Notes: generated from the letters alone by a model not told the origin. Shown: positions 1 to 9,075, numbered from the stretch's first letter. The stretch is DNA of 64,000 nucleotides from an uncultured Lachnospiraceae bacterium (GCA_934294885.1 CAKRAK010000003.1:1-64000); one strand, 5' to 3'. Numbers and translations: made by a program.

Positions 1-291
1 GGATATACATGTGAGAATCGGACATATTGGGAGTATATGAGAAAAGTTTTACAAGAGATTGTATGTCATAATATTCGTAAGGCAGCCAGAATTCAAAATG
101 GATATTCAAATGAAAATGATCTTAGAAAGCAATTTGAACAGATGAATTTATCTGAGATACTGAATGTTCAAAATGAAGTCAGCAGAAATTTTGAAAAAGG
201 ATTTATATGGGTGTTGAGTACATGTGTATTATTGATTCCGGATTATAATTTTAAATTGATTAAGAAAAAAGTATTTATTGCCAAAGATTAA
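1..291 (+). CDS. hypothetical protein, 5' end outside window
   Basis: The reading frame is open from base 1 to the TAA at 289-291, so this is probably the 3' part of a longer gene. An internal ATG at 37 is preceded at close range by GGGAG and could be a true start of an 84-residue protein. The protein is charged in its N-terminal half, with a short hydrophobic stretch (WVLSTCVLLIP) near the C-terminus. I recognise no family. It is followed after 24 bases by the AbiH-type gene on the same strand, so the two may be co-transcribed, and it could be part of the same defence locus. Confidence 0.45.
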   Translation, partial: GYTCENRTYWEYMRKVLQEIVCHNIRKAARIQNGYSNENDLRKQFEQMNLSEILNVQNEVSRNFEKGFIWVLSTCVLLIPDYNFKLIKKKVFIAKD

Positions 292-315
292 ATTATATAA
301 TATGAAGGAGACAGC

Positions 316-1530
316 ATGAATATTATTGTGATCGGAAATGGATTTGATATAGTTCATAATTTGCCTACAAAATATACAGATTTTTTAGAGTTTGTGAAAG
401 TTATTCAATATATATTGAATACAAAAAATATGAATGATATAGACTGGGGAAAGACTAATCCCCAGATAAAAAGAATTGTAACAGATAATACAGGAAATAT
501 TAGAAATAATTTATTTTCACAAGAGAAGGTATGGAAAAATTTACTAGATAATAATTTTTGGATTGAATATTTTTTGCAAAATGACATGCATGGAAAAGAA
601 AATTGGATAGACTTTGAAAGTGAAATATCTGACGTTATTCAATCTTTGCACCGTGATATGCATGGGAATGAAATGGAGTTTAATATATATGATGATATCC
701 CAAGTGTTTTATCTAATGAATTTTTAGATTGCTATGTAAATGATCAAAATATGGAAATTTGTAAAGATATAAAAGAAAAATTATACGATGACCTAAATAA
801 ATTAATAAAAGCATTAGAAATTTATTTGTTTCAATATGTGGATAAGATAGAATGTAAAAAGATATCACCGGATATCGAAGAAATTATAAATGCGTCAAAT
901 GAGGAAAAGGAAAATAAAGTATTGTGTTTCAATTATACAAATACTATTGAAAAATTATACACAAACAATTGTGAAATAGATATAGATTACATTCACGGTA
1001 AAGTAAATAATAATTATGAAATTGAAAAAAACAATATGGTACTTGGTATCGATGAATTTCTTTCAATCGAACAACAGAATAAAAATATCGAATTTGTAGA
1101 GTTTAAAAAATTTTACCAAAGAATATATAAGGAAACAGGGTGCAAATATAAAACTTGGGTTGATAGGATTAAAGAAGAATATTTACTATACACAAAAGCG
1201 AAAATGAAAGAAGTGGAAAGAAATGTAACGGATATACAAAGTATGATAAATAGCATAATTGAGAGTACTATAATGAGTAAAAAAAGTAGGAAACATAATT
1301 TATATATTTATGGTCATTCATTGGACATTACAGATGGAGATATTTTAAGAGATTTAATACTAAATAACAATGTTAATACAATTATTTTTTATCATAATAA
1401 AGAAAGTATGGGTAAGCAGATTGCCAATTTAGTAAGGGTGATTGGAGAAGATGAATTAATAAAAAGAACCGGAGGAAACACCAAAACTATAGAATTTAGG
1501 TTACAGAGACCAATGATAGAACAAGAATAA
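316..1530 (+). CDS. AbiH-family abortive infection protein
   Basis: This 404-residue protein begins with the AbiH hallmark: the N-terminal motif IIVIGNGFDIVHNLPTKYTDF (residues about 3-23) and, near the C-terminus, YIYGHSLDITDGDIL (about 335-349). Members of this family (first described from lactococcal plasmids) abort phage infection; their biochemical activity is not well defined. The start ATG at 316 has a good Shine-Dalgarno (AAGGAGA) eight bases upstream. The gene is very AT-rich compared with the housekeeping genes after 5.7 kb, in line with acquired defence DNA. It appears intact. Family assignment is by the two end motifs; the middle of the protein carries no other recognisable domain. 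Confidence 0.85.
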   Translation: MNIIVIGNGFDIVHNLPTKYTDFLEFVKVIQYILNTKNMNDIDWGKTNPQIKRIVTDNTGNIRNNLFSQEKVWKNLLDNNFWIEYFLQNDMHGKENWIDFESEISDVIQSLHRDMHGNEMEFNIYDDIPSVLSNEFLDCYVNDQNMEICKDIKEKLYDDLNKLIKALEIYLFQYVDKIECKKISPDIEEIINASNEEKENKVLCFNYTNTIEKLYTNNCEIDIDYIHGKVNNNYEIEKNNMVLGIDEFLSIEQQNKNIEFVEFKKFYQRIYKETGCKYKTWVDRIKEEYLLYTKAKMKEVERNVTDIQSMINSIIESTIMSKKSRKHNLYIYGHSLDITDGDILRDLILNNNVNTIIFYHNKESMGKQIANLVRVIGEDELIKRTGGNTKTIEFRLQRPMIEQE

Positions 1531-1643
1531 AAGAATATTATATATAGCCAGAGGGTTCCAAACCAAGGAATCACCTAGCTATTTTCATGCCCGTATATTA
1601 TCCAAAATAATATCAATCTAGGGCAAGAAAGGAGATGAAAAAT

Positions 1644-1943
1644 ATGCCATATATACCACCATCAGTCGTACAGGAAGGTCAAGCGGATGGACTTGCTCAC
1701 ATACCTGAAAAATTATGAACCATGTTAAAGCAGTTAGAAAAAGTTTTGAATCTATGAGAAGTGCAGAAGATTGGATAGATTCCCCAAATGATAAAAAATG
1801 AAATTGATGAAATTAAACAACAAATGTTCAAAATTATTCTCCAACTTAAAAATTGGAGGGAGTACCTGAAATCATCAATATGCTAGAAAGAGAAATTCCT
1901 TAAAAATGCTGATAAATACATAGCTATATTATATAATAAGTAG
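1644..1943 (+). pseudogene. decayed small gene downstream of abiH
   Basis: A strong Shine-Dalgarno (AAAGGAG, 1628-1634) precedes an ATG at 1644 that starts MPYIPPSVVQEGQADGLAHI, but the frame stops with TGA at 1716. The same frame stays protein-like for about 75 more codons (for example NEIDEIKQQM and EKFLKNADKYIALLYN), interrupted by further TGA and TAG codons. This looks like a gene of about 100 codons broken by several nonsense mutations. No family is recognised. A short 24-residue peptide could still be made from the intact start. Confidence 0.35.
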
Positions 1944-2062
1944 CAATACAGGAAAGCAATGTAATTTCAAAGTTCATAAATCAGGCTGGAATTTAATCCA
2001 AAAGTCACAAAATATATGAATGCATAATCATAAAGCTCTGATTAGAATTTTGAACTAACAAA

Positions 2063-2118
2063 AACCTTGAATTTCCCATGTTGGATATCTCCAATGTGGT
2101 GATTCAAGGTTTTTTTTC
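2063..2118 (+). terminator. rho-independent terminator
   Basis: The perfect inverted repeat AACCTTGAAT (2063-2072) and ATTCAAGGTT (2102-2111) is followed by a run of T. It closes the accessory transcription unit before the sigma-factor operon. The loop is long (about 29 bases) and may contain a smaller stem. Confidence 0.65.
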
Positions 2119-2200
2119 GTTAAAAATTTATATCATCCTAACTTTTTCGTAAATTGGGTTGTTATATTATGTAGAACAGAGAAAGGAGGAGCGTTTGCGT

Positions 2201-2734
2201 ATGGAGTACAAATCGGATCACCGGCTGGTATATCTTGCAAGGGACGGAGACGAGGATGCATGTGAAAAGCTGGTAAGGAAATATTACCCAAGCATTTATC
2301 AATATTGTTTGCTGCATATTTATGATTCTTATGAAGCAGAGGATTTGACTCAGGAAGTATTTGTAAAGTTTTTTTCCAATCTTCACAGATATAAAGAATA
2401 CGGAAAGATTAAAAACTATCTTTATACGATTGCCGGAAATTTAGTCAAAAATTATTACAAAAAGAAAAAAGACATTCCATCAGAAGAATTGCCAGACTCG
2501 GAAAATAATCATTCTGTAGAGGAAATCGGTTTTCGTCTGGATATGGAACAAGCTGTAAAGCAATTGCCGGAAGATATTAAGGAAGTTGCGATTTTATTCT
2601 TCTTTCAGGAACTAAAGCAAAGAGAAATTGCGGAAATACTTCATATCAAGCTTTCTCTTGTAAAATACCGGATTGGACGGGCAAAAGAGTTATTGATAAA
2701 AAATCTGGAGGTGGATATGAATGAAAAGCTATAA
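2201..2734 (+). CDS. ECF-type RNA polymerase sigma factor
   Basis: A sigma-70 family protein of about 177 residues. Region 2 reads DLTQEVFVKFFSNL with the following helix KIKNYLYTIAGNLVKNYYK. Region 4 reads LPEDIKEVAILFFFQELKQREIAEIL and then a helix-turn-helix, KLSLVKYRIGRAKELL. It should direct RNA polymerase to a small regulon, probably including its own operon. I chose ATG 2201, 11 bases after AAAGGAGG; an in-frame TTG at 2195 and an ATG at 2159 are alternatives, the latter lacking a ribosome site. The gene overlaps the next one by 14 bases, a sign of translational coupling. No obvious cognate promoter was identified upstream. Confidence 0.88.
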   Translation: MEYKSDHRLVYLARDGDEDACEKLVRKYYPSIYQYCLLHIYDSYEAEDLTQEVFVKFFSNLHRYKEYGKIKNYLYTIAGNLVKNYYKKKKDIPSEELPDSENNHSVEEIGFRLDMEQAVKQLPEDIKEVAILFFFQELKQREIAEILHIKLSLVKYRIGRAKELLIKNLEVDMNEKL

Positions 2735-3500
2735 GGAGCAGATTCAGAAGTATAAATGTGAATTGACAAAAAAATATGTAAGGGATGAGGCTGAAAATGA
2801 GACGGTAAATGCCTGTCAGGATATATTGAGGAATTTTGTTTTGACACAACAGCCACAAAGAGCATCTTACTTTGAATTTCTGTATGAACAATCAAAATTT
2901 ATTCAAAAAAGATGGTGGATTTTTCAGGGAATTCTTCTTACTTATCTGTGGTTCTGGTTTCATAATAACGGAACGGATTTTAAGGGAATGATAAGGTTAC
3001 TTGGGATATTTGCAACTATATTCGTAGTTTTAATTGTTCCGGAAATATGGAAAAACAAAAGAAATGGTGCAATTGAAGTTGAAAAAGCTGCTTATTACAC
3101 TTTGCGGCAAATTTGTTCTGCAAGAATGTTATTGTTTGCAGTGGTGGATTTTATCATTGTTATGGTGTTTTTAGTAATGGCATATCAAACTACGATACTT
3201 TCATTAAATGACCTGATGATTAATTTTTTGCTTCCCGTAAATGTTTCCTGCTGTATTTGTTTTCGTTTGCTGTATAGTAGATTGGAAAAATCAGAATATG
3301 TTGCCGTACTGTTTTGCCTTATGTGGGTTGCTGTATGGATGATGATTGTAGCAAATGATGGGTTGTATCAAAGAATTACAGTGCCGGTATGGTACGCTGT
3401 GTTGTTATTGTCGGCTGCTTATTTTATTTTTTGTGTTCGTAAGTCATTGATATGGAATGAAAAGATTTTGGAGGAACATACATATGGAATTAGAATTTAA
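2721..3500 (+). CDS. membrane protein, candidate anti-sigma partner
   Basis: This 259-residue protein has a charged cytoplasmic N-terminus of about 65 residues followed by about six hydrophobic segments (around residues 70-87, 93-107, 137-155, 163-180, 195-212 and 222-240). The arrangement, and the overlap with both the sigma gene upstream and the ABC ATPase downstream, suggest it senses or regulates within this operon. An anti-sigma role is an inference from position; I see no zinc-binding anti-sigma motif (HxxxCxxC). It could equally be a subunit of the transporter. Confidence 0.6.
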   Translation: MKSYKEQIQKYKCELTKKYVRDEAENETVNACQDILRNFVLTQQPQRASYFEFLYEQSKFIQKRWWIFQGILLTYLWFWFHNNGTDFKGMIRLLGIFATIFVVLIVPEIWKNKRNGAIEVEKAAYYTLRQICSARMLLFAVVDFIIVMVFLVMAYQTTILSLNDLMINFLLPVNVSCCICFRLLYSRLEKSEYVAVLFCLMWVAVWMMIVANDGLYQRITVPVWYAVLLLSAAYFIFCVRKSLIWNEKILEEHTYGIRI

Positions 3501-4368
3501 AAATGTAACAAAACAGTATGGGGAAGTAAGGGCTGTTAATAAAGTGAATTGTATTATGGATAAAGGTGTCTATGGATTGCTTGGAGTAAACGGATCGGGA
3601 AAAACCACGTTAATGCGAATGCTCTGCACCATTACACAACCCACAAGCGGACAGATATTATGGAATGGGGAAGAGATATGGAAGCTTGGAACCGCTTATC
3701 GGAATATCCTTGGATATTTGCCACAGGAATTTGGATATTATCCGGATCTGACGGTTCTGGATTATATGATGTACATTGCTTCCATAAAGGGGTTGAAGGT
3801 CGCATATGCAAAGAATAAGGTAAAGCAATTATTAAAACAGGTAGGAATGGAAAAATTCGGTAAAAGAAAAATGAAAAATTTGTCCGGTGGAATGGTCAGA
3901 CGTGTTGGAATTGCACAGGCTATGTTAAATGATCCTAAAATTCTTGTTTTGGATGAGCCTACAGCCGGGCTGGACCCTAACGAGAGAATCCGTTTTCGTA
4001 ATTTGATCAGTGAATTATCTGAAGACCGTCTGGTTCTTTTGTCTACACATATTGTTTCGGATATTGAATATATTGCAAGTGATATTATGCTCATGAAAGA
4101 TGGGGCGCTCTTTTATACCGGTACGGCAGATAGGTTACTGCGTTCTATGGAAGAAAATGTATGGGAATGTTATGTTTCAAAGAATATGGTGGAGCAATAC
4201 ACAAAGAAGTACCCGGTTGGCAATATAAAAACAACGATAGACGGAGCGGAACTTAGAATTGTTTCAAAAGAAAAGCCAACGGAAGATGCAATACCTTTAG
4301 AAAAGAATCTGGAGGATGCATTTTTACTTTATTTTGGGGAAAAGTCGGAGGAAAATTATGATGCTTAA
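3484..4368 (+). CDS. ABC transporter ATP-binding protein
   Basis: ATPase of an ABC-2 type exporter, 294 residues from ATG 3484 (GGAGG at 3470-3474). Walker A is GVNGSGKTT, the ABC signature is NLSGGMVRRVGIAQAM, Walker B is ILVLDEPTAGLDP and the switch histidine is in LLSTHIVSDIEYI. A C-terminal region of about 75 residues follows the core, as in antibiotic and lipid exporters of this class. It overlaps the membrane protein gene upstream by 17 bases and the permease gene downstream by about 11. The substrate cannot be read from the sequence; bacitracin-type resistance or envelope-stress export are common jobs for sigma-linked pairs like this one. Confidence 0.92.
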   Translation: MELEFKNVTKQYGEVRAVNKVNCIMDKGVYGLLGVNGSGKTTLMRMLCTITQPTSGQILWNGEEIWKLGTAYRNILGYLPQEFGYYPDLTVLDYMMYIASIKGLKVAYAKNKVKQLLKQVGMEKFGKRKMKNLSGGMVRRVGIAQAMLNDPKILVLDEPTAGLDPNERIRFRNLISELSEDRLVLLSTHIVSDIEYIASDIMLMKDGALFYTGTADRLLRSMEENVWECYVSKNMVEQYTKKYPVGNIKTTIDGAELRIVSKEKPTEDAIPLEKNLEDAFLLYFGEKSEENYDA

Positions 4369-5557
4369 ATTAGAATTGAAACGTATTTTTTCAAAGAAAA
4401 TGAACATACTTGCAATCGGACTGGCAATGGTGCTTGCGGTCATCTTTAGTGGATTTGCGGTTACAAGCAATCGTTATGCGGATGAAACAGGAAGTATAAG
4501 TACCGGAATAATGGCAGCAAGAAAGCTTATGGATAATAAAAAGGAATGGGCAGGGAGCTTAACGGAGGATGTTCTTAAAAAGGCTGTCATACAAAATAAA
4601 AATGCAATGTCACAATCCGTGGAAGAACAGGATGCAAATTACTGTAAGACGCTGCAGCCGATTGAGGATGTCAGTGATTTTATGATATCCGTTATGACAC
4701 CGGATTCCGAATATGATCCGAATATCTTAAATCAACTAAATGATGAAAATATATATGATTTCTATCATACTTATCAAAAGAATATGAAAATGATGTCTGA
4801 AGAATATGGAAAGACATCTCTTCAAAAATCCTTTCTTTTGAAAAAATACAGCAAAATCAGTTTGCCGGTTCATTATGAACCTTATATTTCATGGGAAACG
4901 ATGATTATGTATGTAGAGACCTATTCCATTATTTTAGCGATTATTGCCGGATTTATCTGTTCCGGAATATTTGCAGATGATTTTCAAACAAAAGCGGCAT
5001 CTGTATTTTTTGCTGCAAAATACGGACGTACAAAGGCTGTAAAATTTAAAATATTGGCAGGACTGATTACAACAACGTTACTTTACTGCGGAGGAATCCT
5101 TTTGCTTAGTGTGATCTGTTTTGGAATTATGGGTACAAGTGGTATGAATGTACCTTATCAAGTACATGATGCATATAGTATTTATATCATGACATACGGA
5201 CAATATTATTTGTTGGCTGTTGTTTGCGGATTTATTGCCTCTTTATTGGGGGTATCCCTTTCTATGTTTACAGCTGCAAAAATGCATACAATCGGTGTTG
5301 CTGTATGTATTCCGTTTTTCCTGTATTGTTTATTGCCATTTATAGCACGGGCTCTTTCAAGATATACGACCATTTTTAATCTGGTTCCCACTGTTTTGAC
5401 AAATGTACAGGCAAGCGTGCGGGTTCCTCTTGTTTATCAGATTGGCAATCATGTAATCCGACAAATCCCTCTTGTGATGATTTTGTATATCATTTTTGCA
5501 ATTGTGTTGCTGCCTTTTATCTACAGAAGTTTTCACAGATATGGGAGAAATGAATAG
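4358..5557 (+). CDS. ABC-2 type transporter permease
   Basis: Membrane partner of the ATPase just upstream, about 399 residues. A first hydrophobic segment near the N-terminus (residues about 17-35) is followed by an extracytoplasmic loop of about 150 residues and then five hydrophobic segments in the C-terminal half, the usual ABC-2 layout. Two adjacent ATG codons (4358, 4361) follow GGAGG at 4347-4351; either could be the start, and both lie inside the end of the ATPase gene. It is the last gene of the sigma operon and is followed by a strong terminator. Confidence 0.82.
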   Translation: MMLKLELKRIFSKKMNILAIGLAMVLAVIFSGFAVTSNRYADETGSISTGIMAARKLMDNKKEWAGSLTEDVLKKAVIQNKNAMSQSVEEQDANYCKTLQPIEDVSDFMISVMTPDSEYDPNILNQLNDENIYDFYHTYQKNMKMMSEEYGKTSLQKSFLLKKYSKISLPVHYEPYISWETMIMYVETYSIILAIIAGFICSGIFADDFQTKAASVFFAAKYGRTKAVKFKILAGLITTTLLYCGGILLLSVICFGIMGTSGMNVPYQVHDAYSIYIMTYGQYYLLAVVCGFIASLLGVSLSMFTAAKMHTIGVAVCIPFFLYCLLPFIARALSRYTTIFNLVPTVLTNVQASVRVPLVYQIGNHVIRQIPLVMILYIIFAIVLLPFIYRSFHRYGRNE

Positions 5558-5602
5558 TTGTCACAAAGTTAAAATAATTACTTTAAACCTAATGAAAAAT
5601 AA

Positions 5603-5647
5603 AAAAACCGGGAATTATCTGTAATAGGATATTTCCGGTTTTTTTCA
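5603..5647 (+). terminator. rho-independent terminator of the sigma/ABC operon
   Basis: Inverted repeat AAACCGGGAAT (5605-5615) and ATTTCCGGTTT (5631-5641) followed by a T run. Placed 45 bases after the permease stop codon. Confidence 0.85.
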
Positions 5648-5704
5648 ATTTTGTAATATTTTTGTATTATTTTTGATGTTGTGATTTCCTTTTATCGACG
5701 TTTA

Positions 5705-5713
5705 TGCTATAAT
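5705..5713 (+). promoter_or_regulatory. extended -10 promoter for the small membrane protein/bactofilin pair
   Basis: TGCTATAAT (5705-5713) is a consensus extended -10 element. No good -35 lies at the usual distance, which is tolerated for extended -10 promoters. It sits about 50 bases before the start at 5764. Confidence 0.5.
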
Positions 5714-5763
5714 ATTTTCTAATCGTGTATATGGATAAAAACCATAAAAGAAAGGATAAGCAA

Positions 5764-5961
5764 ATGGCTGCGGACTCTAAACAAAATAAAAATAGAAAAA
5801 GGGTAAACCGTATAAAGTATTTTATTATTATATGTGCAGTTATCTTATTATTTACATCTGTGATTCTTAATTTTGTGCTTATGTTTAAAATGATGCAATT
5901 AGAAGAACAGGTGAATCAGTTATATTCCTATCAGCCAATGATAGAAGATATAATCAGTTAA
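5764..5961 (+). CDS. small single-pass membrane protein
   Basis: A 65-residue protein from ATG 5764, preceded by AAAGGA seven bases upstream; the longer GTG start at 5725 has no ribosome site. It has a basic N-terminus (SKQNKNRKRVNRIKY), one membrane span (about residues 18-40) and a short outside tail. The position 19 bases before the bactofilin gene suggests the two work together, for example as a membrane tether for the polymer. That link is inference. No named family recognised. Confidence 0.6.
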   Translation: MAADSKQNKNRKRVNRIKYFIIICAVILLFTSVILNFVLMFKMMQLEEQVNQLYSYQPMIEDIIS

Positions 5962-5980
5962 ATTTTCATTGGAGGTATCT

Positions 5981-7768
5981 ATGAGTTTTTTTAAAGATTT
6001 TAAGGCAGATTTTACCCAGGCTATGAATGAATTGATGCCTGACGGTAATGAAGTATATGATGACGATGTGATGGAGGAACCGGAGGATACACCGACTCCG
6101 CCAAAGAAAAAAGAAAATAAAAAATTAAAGCCATCAAAAGCAGCTAAGAAAAAAGAGAAAAAGATTGATGATCTGGATTTAGCACCGGAGGATATGTCAG
6201 ATCAGATTGATGATTTATTGGAGAATGAACTCTATGGTGATGCATCTTCTGCCTTAGATATGATTCAGGATGATGTGGATGTCAATACTATGGACATGTC
6301 AGTGGAAGAATTATTACAGCAGCTTGAGGCAGGCAACAGTATATCAGAGGATGCTTCTGTTGAAGCTGTCGAGATTCCTGAGGCAGGAGAACCGATGGAG
6401 GCAGAGGTTATATATGATAATACTACTTCCAATGATGAAGGGGAGATAGCTTATGATGTAACGGATATCGAGACCATTCCTGATACGGTAGCAGCTGATG
6501 TGGATACGGAAACGGAGCATGATACAGTAGTGGCTGATACAGAGGCAGTTTACGATATACCGGCACAGGAAACAGAACCTGTTTATGACGTACCGGCACA
6601 GGAGGTAAGTCCGGAACCGATTTATGATGTATCAACGAAGGATATGGAAGAACCGGAAATCATACCGGAAGCTACCGAAACTGATTATGATAATAATCAG
6701 AATACAGAGGATGATAATCTTGATGCTTCCATCCGGGAAATGCTTGATCAGTTAGATGCAAATCAACAGACCGGTCTGACTGAGGATTCGGAAGACAGCA
6801 TGGAATTAGAGGAAGTATTGGTGGAAGAGGAGGGCATTTCACAAGAATCAGAGTTGGATGAAGTGCCGGAAACAGTTGAATCGTCCGTACCGGAAGCTTC
6901 TGATGATGTTTCAGATGCAGAAGAAGTACCGGAAGAGACTGTACCGGAGCAGACCGAGGAGATGATTGCAGAGCCATCCCATGAGATAACGGATACAGAT
7001 GAATCGGAGGAAATGACGCCGGAGCAGATTGAGGAATCTGTTTTGGAAGATTCTAATGAAGTATCAGGTATAGATGGAGTATCAGAAGAAACCGAACCGG
7101 AAACAGCTGTAGAGACGATACCGGACGAAGAGATTGTAGATGAAGAACTATCCGATGAGGAGGAAATAGAAGTTGAATTCTATGAGGAGCCTCAGGATAC
7201 CGTGAATTCAATTGTTAATGTGGAGGAAGATAATATGGAAGACAAGGATGTAATTTCTATCAAGTCGGTAGAGGAGAAAACCGTTAATGCTGCAGAAGAG
7301 ATAAAATACAATGTAGATGAAGCATCATCTGATACAACATATGTTACAAAGGGAACAAAGATATCCGGTAATATCGAGACCGATGCATCCATTGACATCA
7401 TCGGTATTGTAGAGGGTGACGTAAACTGTAAAGGAAAGGTTGTAGTTGGCGGTGCTGTAAAGGGTGCCATTACAGCCGGCGAATTATACTGTAACAGTGC
7501 CAGAATTGATGGAAATATCAAATCATACGGTAGTGTTAAGGTTGGTGTAGGTTCTATGATCATAGGTAACGTAGAGGGTGAGTCCGCTGTTATTGCAGGT
7601 GCGGTAAACGGTGATATCGACGTGAAGGGTCCTGTTATCGTGGATTCTACAGCTGTAATTATGGGTAATATCAAATCACGTTCTGTACAGATCAATAACG
7701 GTGCGGTAATTGAAGGCTTCTGTTCTCAGAGCTATTCAGATATTGATGTTAAGAGTTTTTTTGCATAA
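5981..7768 (+). CDS. polymer-forming cytoskeletal protein (bactofilin) with long acidic region
   Basis: About 595 residues. The C-terminal 140 residues form a bactofilin-type right-handed beta-helix of short repeats (GNIETDASIDIIGIVEGDVN, then KVVVGGAVKGAITAG and similar), ending with a short FCSQSYSDIDVKSFFA tail. Bactofilins polymerise without nucleotide at the membrane and help cell shape or organise wall enzymes. The first 440 residues are strikingly acidic and repetitive (E, D, P, V rich), with short repeats of the type YDVPAQE between 6540 and 6620; most bactofilins lack such a region. The start ATG 5981 follows GGAGG; an upstream TTG at 5969 is unlikely. It is followed 12 bases later by pyrH. 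Confidence 0.85.
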   Translation: MSFFKDFKADFTQAMNELMPDGNEVYDDDVMEEPEDTPTPPKKKENKKLKPSKAAKKKEKKIDDLDLAPEDMSDQIDDLLENELYGDASSALDMIQDDVDVNTMDMSVEELLQQLEAGNSISEDASVEAVEIPEAGEPMEAEVIYDNTTSNDEGEIAYDVTDIETIPDTVAADVDTETEHDTVVADTEAVYDIPAQETEPVYDVPAQEVSPEPIYDVSTKDMEEPEIIPEATETDYDNNQNTEDDNLDASIREMLDQLDANQQTGLTEDSEDSMELEEVLVEEEGISQESELDEVPETVESSVPEASDDVSDAEEVPEETVPEQTEEMIAEPSHEITDTDESEEMTPEQIEESVLEDSNEVSGIDGVSEETEPETAVETIPDEEIVDEELSDEEEIEVEFYEEPQDTVNSIVNVEEDNMEDKDVISIKSVEEKTVNAAEEIKYNVDEASSDTTYVTKGTKISGNIETDASIDIIGIVEGDVNCKGKVVVGGAVKGAITAGELYCNSARIDGNIKSYGSVKVGVGSMIIGNVEGESAVIAGAVNGDIDVKGPVIVDSTAVIMGNIKSRSVQINNGAVIEGFCSQSYSDIDVKSFFA

Positions 7769-7780
7769 AGGAGTACAAAA

Positions 7781-8482
7781 ATGAAGACAGATCGTATTTT
7801 ACTAAAGCTAAGCGGTGAGGCATTGGCTGGTGACAAACATCAGGGCTTTGATGAGAAAACAGTTCTTGAAGTTGCAAGACAGGTAAAGACTGTTGTAGAT
7901 GCCGGAAAACAGGTTGCAATTGTAATCGGTGGCGGTAATTTCTGGAGAGGCAGAACATCCGAAAACATGGATCGTGTTAAGGCTGACCAGATTGGAATGC
8001 TGGCAACGGTAATGAACTGCATTTATGCAGCTGATATGTTCCGTACAGTTGGTTTGAAGACGAGAATCATGTCACCTTTTGTGTGCGGTAATGTAACGGA
8101 ATTATTTAATAAGGATGAAGCGGTTGCAGCATTAGAGGACTCTCAGGTTGTTTTCTTTGCAGGTGGTACCGGACACCCTTATTTTTCTACCGATATGGCA
8201 ACCGTATTATATGCAATTGAAATTCAGGCAGATGGTATTCTTGCAGGTAAAGCAATTGACGGAGTATATGACAGCGATCCAAAGACAAATCCTAATGCAA
8301 AGAAATATGAAACTATGCAGATGAAGGATATTGTAGATCAGCAATTAGGCGTAATTGATCTTGCATCGGCTGTTCTTGCTATGGAGAACCATATGCCAAT
8401 GATGTTATTTGGTCTGAACGAAGAAGACAGTATCGTTAAAGCCATGACCGGAAAGTTTAACGGAACTACAATTGAGGCATAA
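7781..8482 (+). CDS. pyrH: UMP kinase
   Basis: Phosphorylates UMP to UDP in pyrimidine nucleotide synthesis; a homohexamer of the amino-acid kinase fold in the cytoplasm. The 233-residue length is usual. Seen: the N-terminal RILLKLSGEAL, the glycine-rich VIGGGNFWRG, the UMP-site stretch DQIGMLATVMN and the ATP-site region FFAGGTGHPYFSTDMA, then GVYDSDPK. It opens the conserved block pyrH-frr-uppS-cdsA-dxr-rseP-ispG and is preceded by GGAG nine bases before the start. Confidence 0.96.
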   Translation: MKTDRILLKLSGEALAGDKHQGFDEKTVLEVARQVKTVVDAGKQVAIVIGGGNFWRGRTSENMDRVKADQIGMLATVMNCIYAADMFRTVGLKTRIMSPFVCGNVTELFNKDEAVAALEDSQVVFFAGGTGHPYFSTDMATVLYAIEIQADGILAGKAIDGVYDSDPKTNPNAKKYETMQMKDIVDQQLGVIDLASAVLAMENHMPMMLFGLNEEDSIVKAMTGKFNGTTIEA

Positions 8483-8516
8483 TATTATTTAAATATATCT
8501 TAGGAGGATTATTACT

Positions 8517-9062
8517 ATGTTAAAACAGTTTGAAGAAAAGATGCAGAAGTCACTGGAAAGCTTGGAAAGTGAATATTCAAATATACGTGCAGGAAGAGCA
8601 AATCCTAATATTTTGAATAAGATTAAGGTAGAATATTACGGAACTCCAACACCGTTACAGCAAGTTGGTAATGTCAGTGTTCCGGAAGCAAGAACCATTA
8701 TTATTACTCCATGGGAGACCTCTTTATTAAAAGAGATTGAAAAAGCAATCCTTTGTTCTGATTTAGGTCTGACACCGAATAATGACGGAAAGTCTATTAT
8801 CCTGAATTTCCCTGAATTAACAGAGGAACGCAGAAAAGACCTTGTTAAGGATATTAAGAAAAAAGGTGAAAATGCAAAGGTTGCAATTCGTAATGTACGT
8901 AGAGATGCCAATGATTATATTAAAAAACAGTTGAAGGCATCTGAGATATCCGAGGATGAAGAAAAGGATTACGAAGATAAAGTACAGAAGATGACTGACA
9001 AATATGTAAATAAAATTGATACAACTATTGAGAACAAGTCAAAGGAAATCATGACTGTATAA
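8517..9062 (+). CDS. frr: ribosome recycling factor
   Basis: Splits post-termination ribosomes together with EF-G. At 181 residues it has normal length, with the typical start (a helix ending LESEYSNIRAGRANP), the conserved domain II segment YYGTPTPLQQVGNVSVPEAR, and LTEERRKDLVKDIKKKGE in the long helical domain. TAGGAGG precedes the ATG. It lies 34 bases after pyrH, the usual neighbour. Confidence 0.97.
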   Translation: MLKQFEEKMQKSLESLESEYSNIRAGRANPNILNKIKVEYYGTPTPLQQVGNVSVPEARTIIITPWETSLLKEIEKAILCSDLGLTPNNDGKSIILNFPELTEERRKDLVKDIKKKGENAKVAIRNVRRDANDYIKKQLKASEISEDEEKDYEDKVQKMTDKYVNKIDTTIENKSKEIMTV

Positions 9063-9075
9063 TTGGGGGCTTATT

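Noticed and set aside
1644..1943. TGA codons in the decayed ORF read as tryptophan (recoding)
   Set aside because: The same frame also contains several TAG codons, and the other genes of the window use TGA as a normal stop, so gene decay is simpler.
7192..7695. A 167-codon minus-strand frame opposite the bactofilin domain
   Set aside because: A mirror of the repetitive coding strand; no ribosome site and low-complexity composition.
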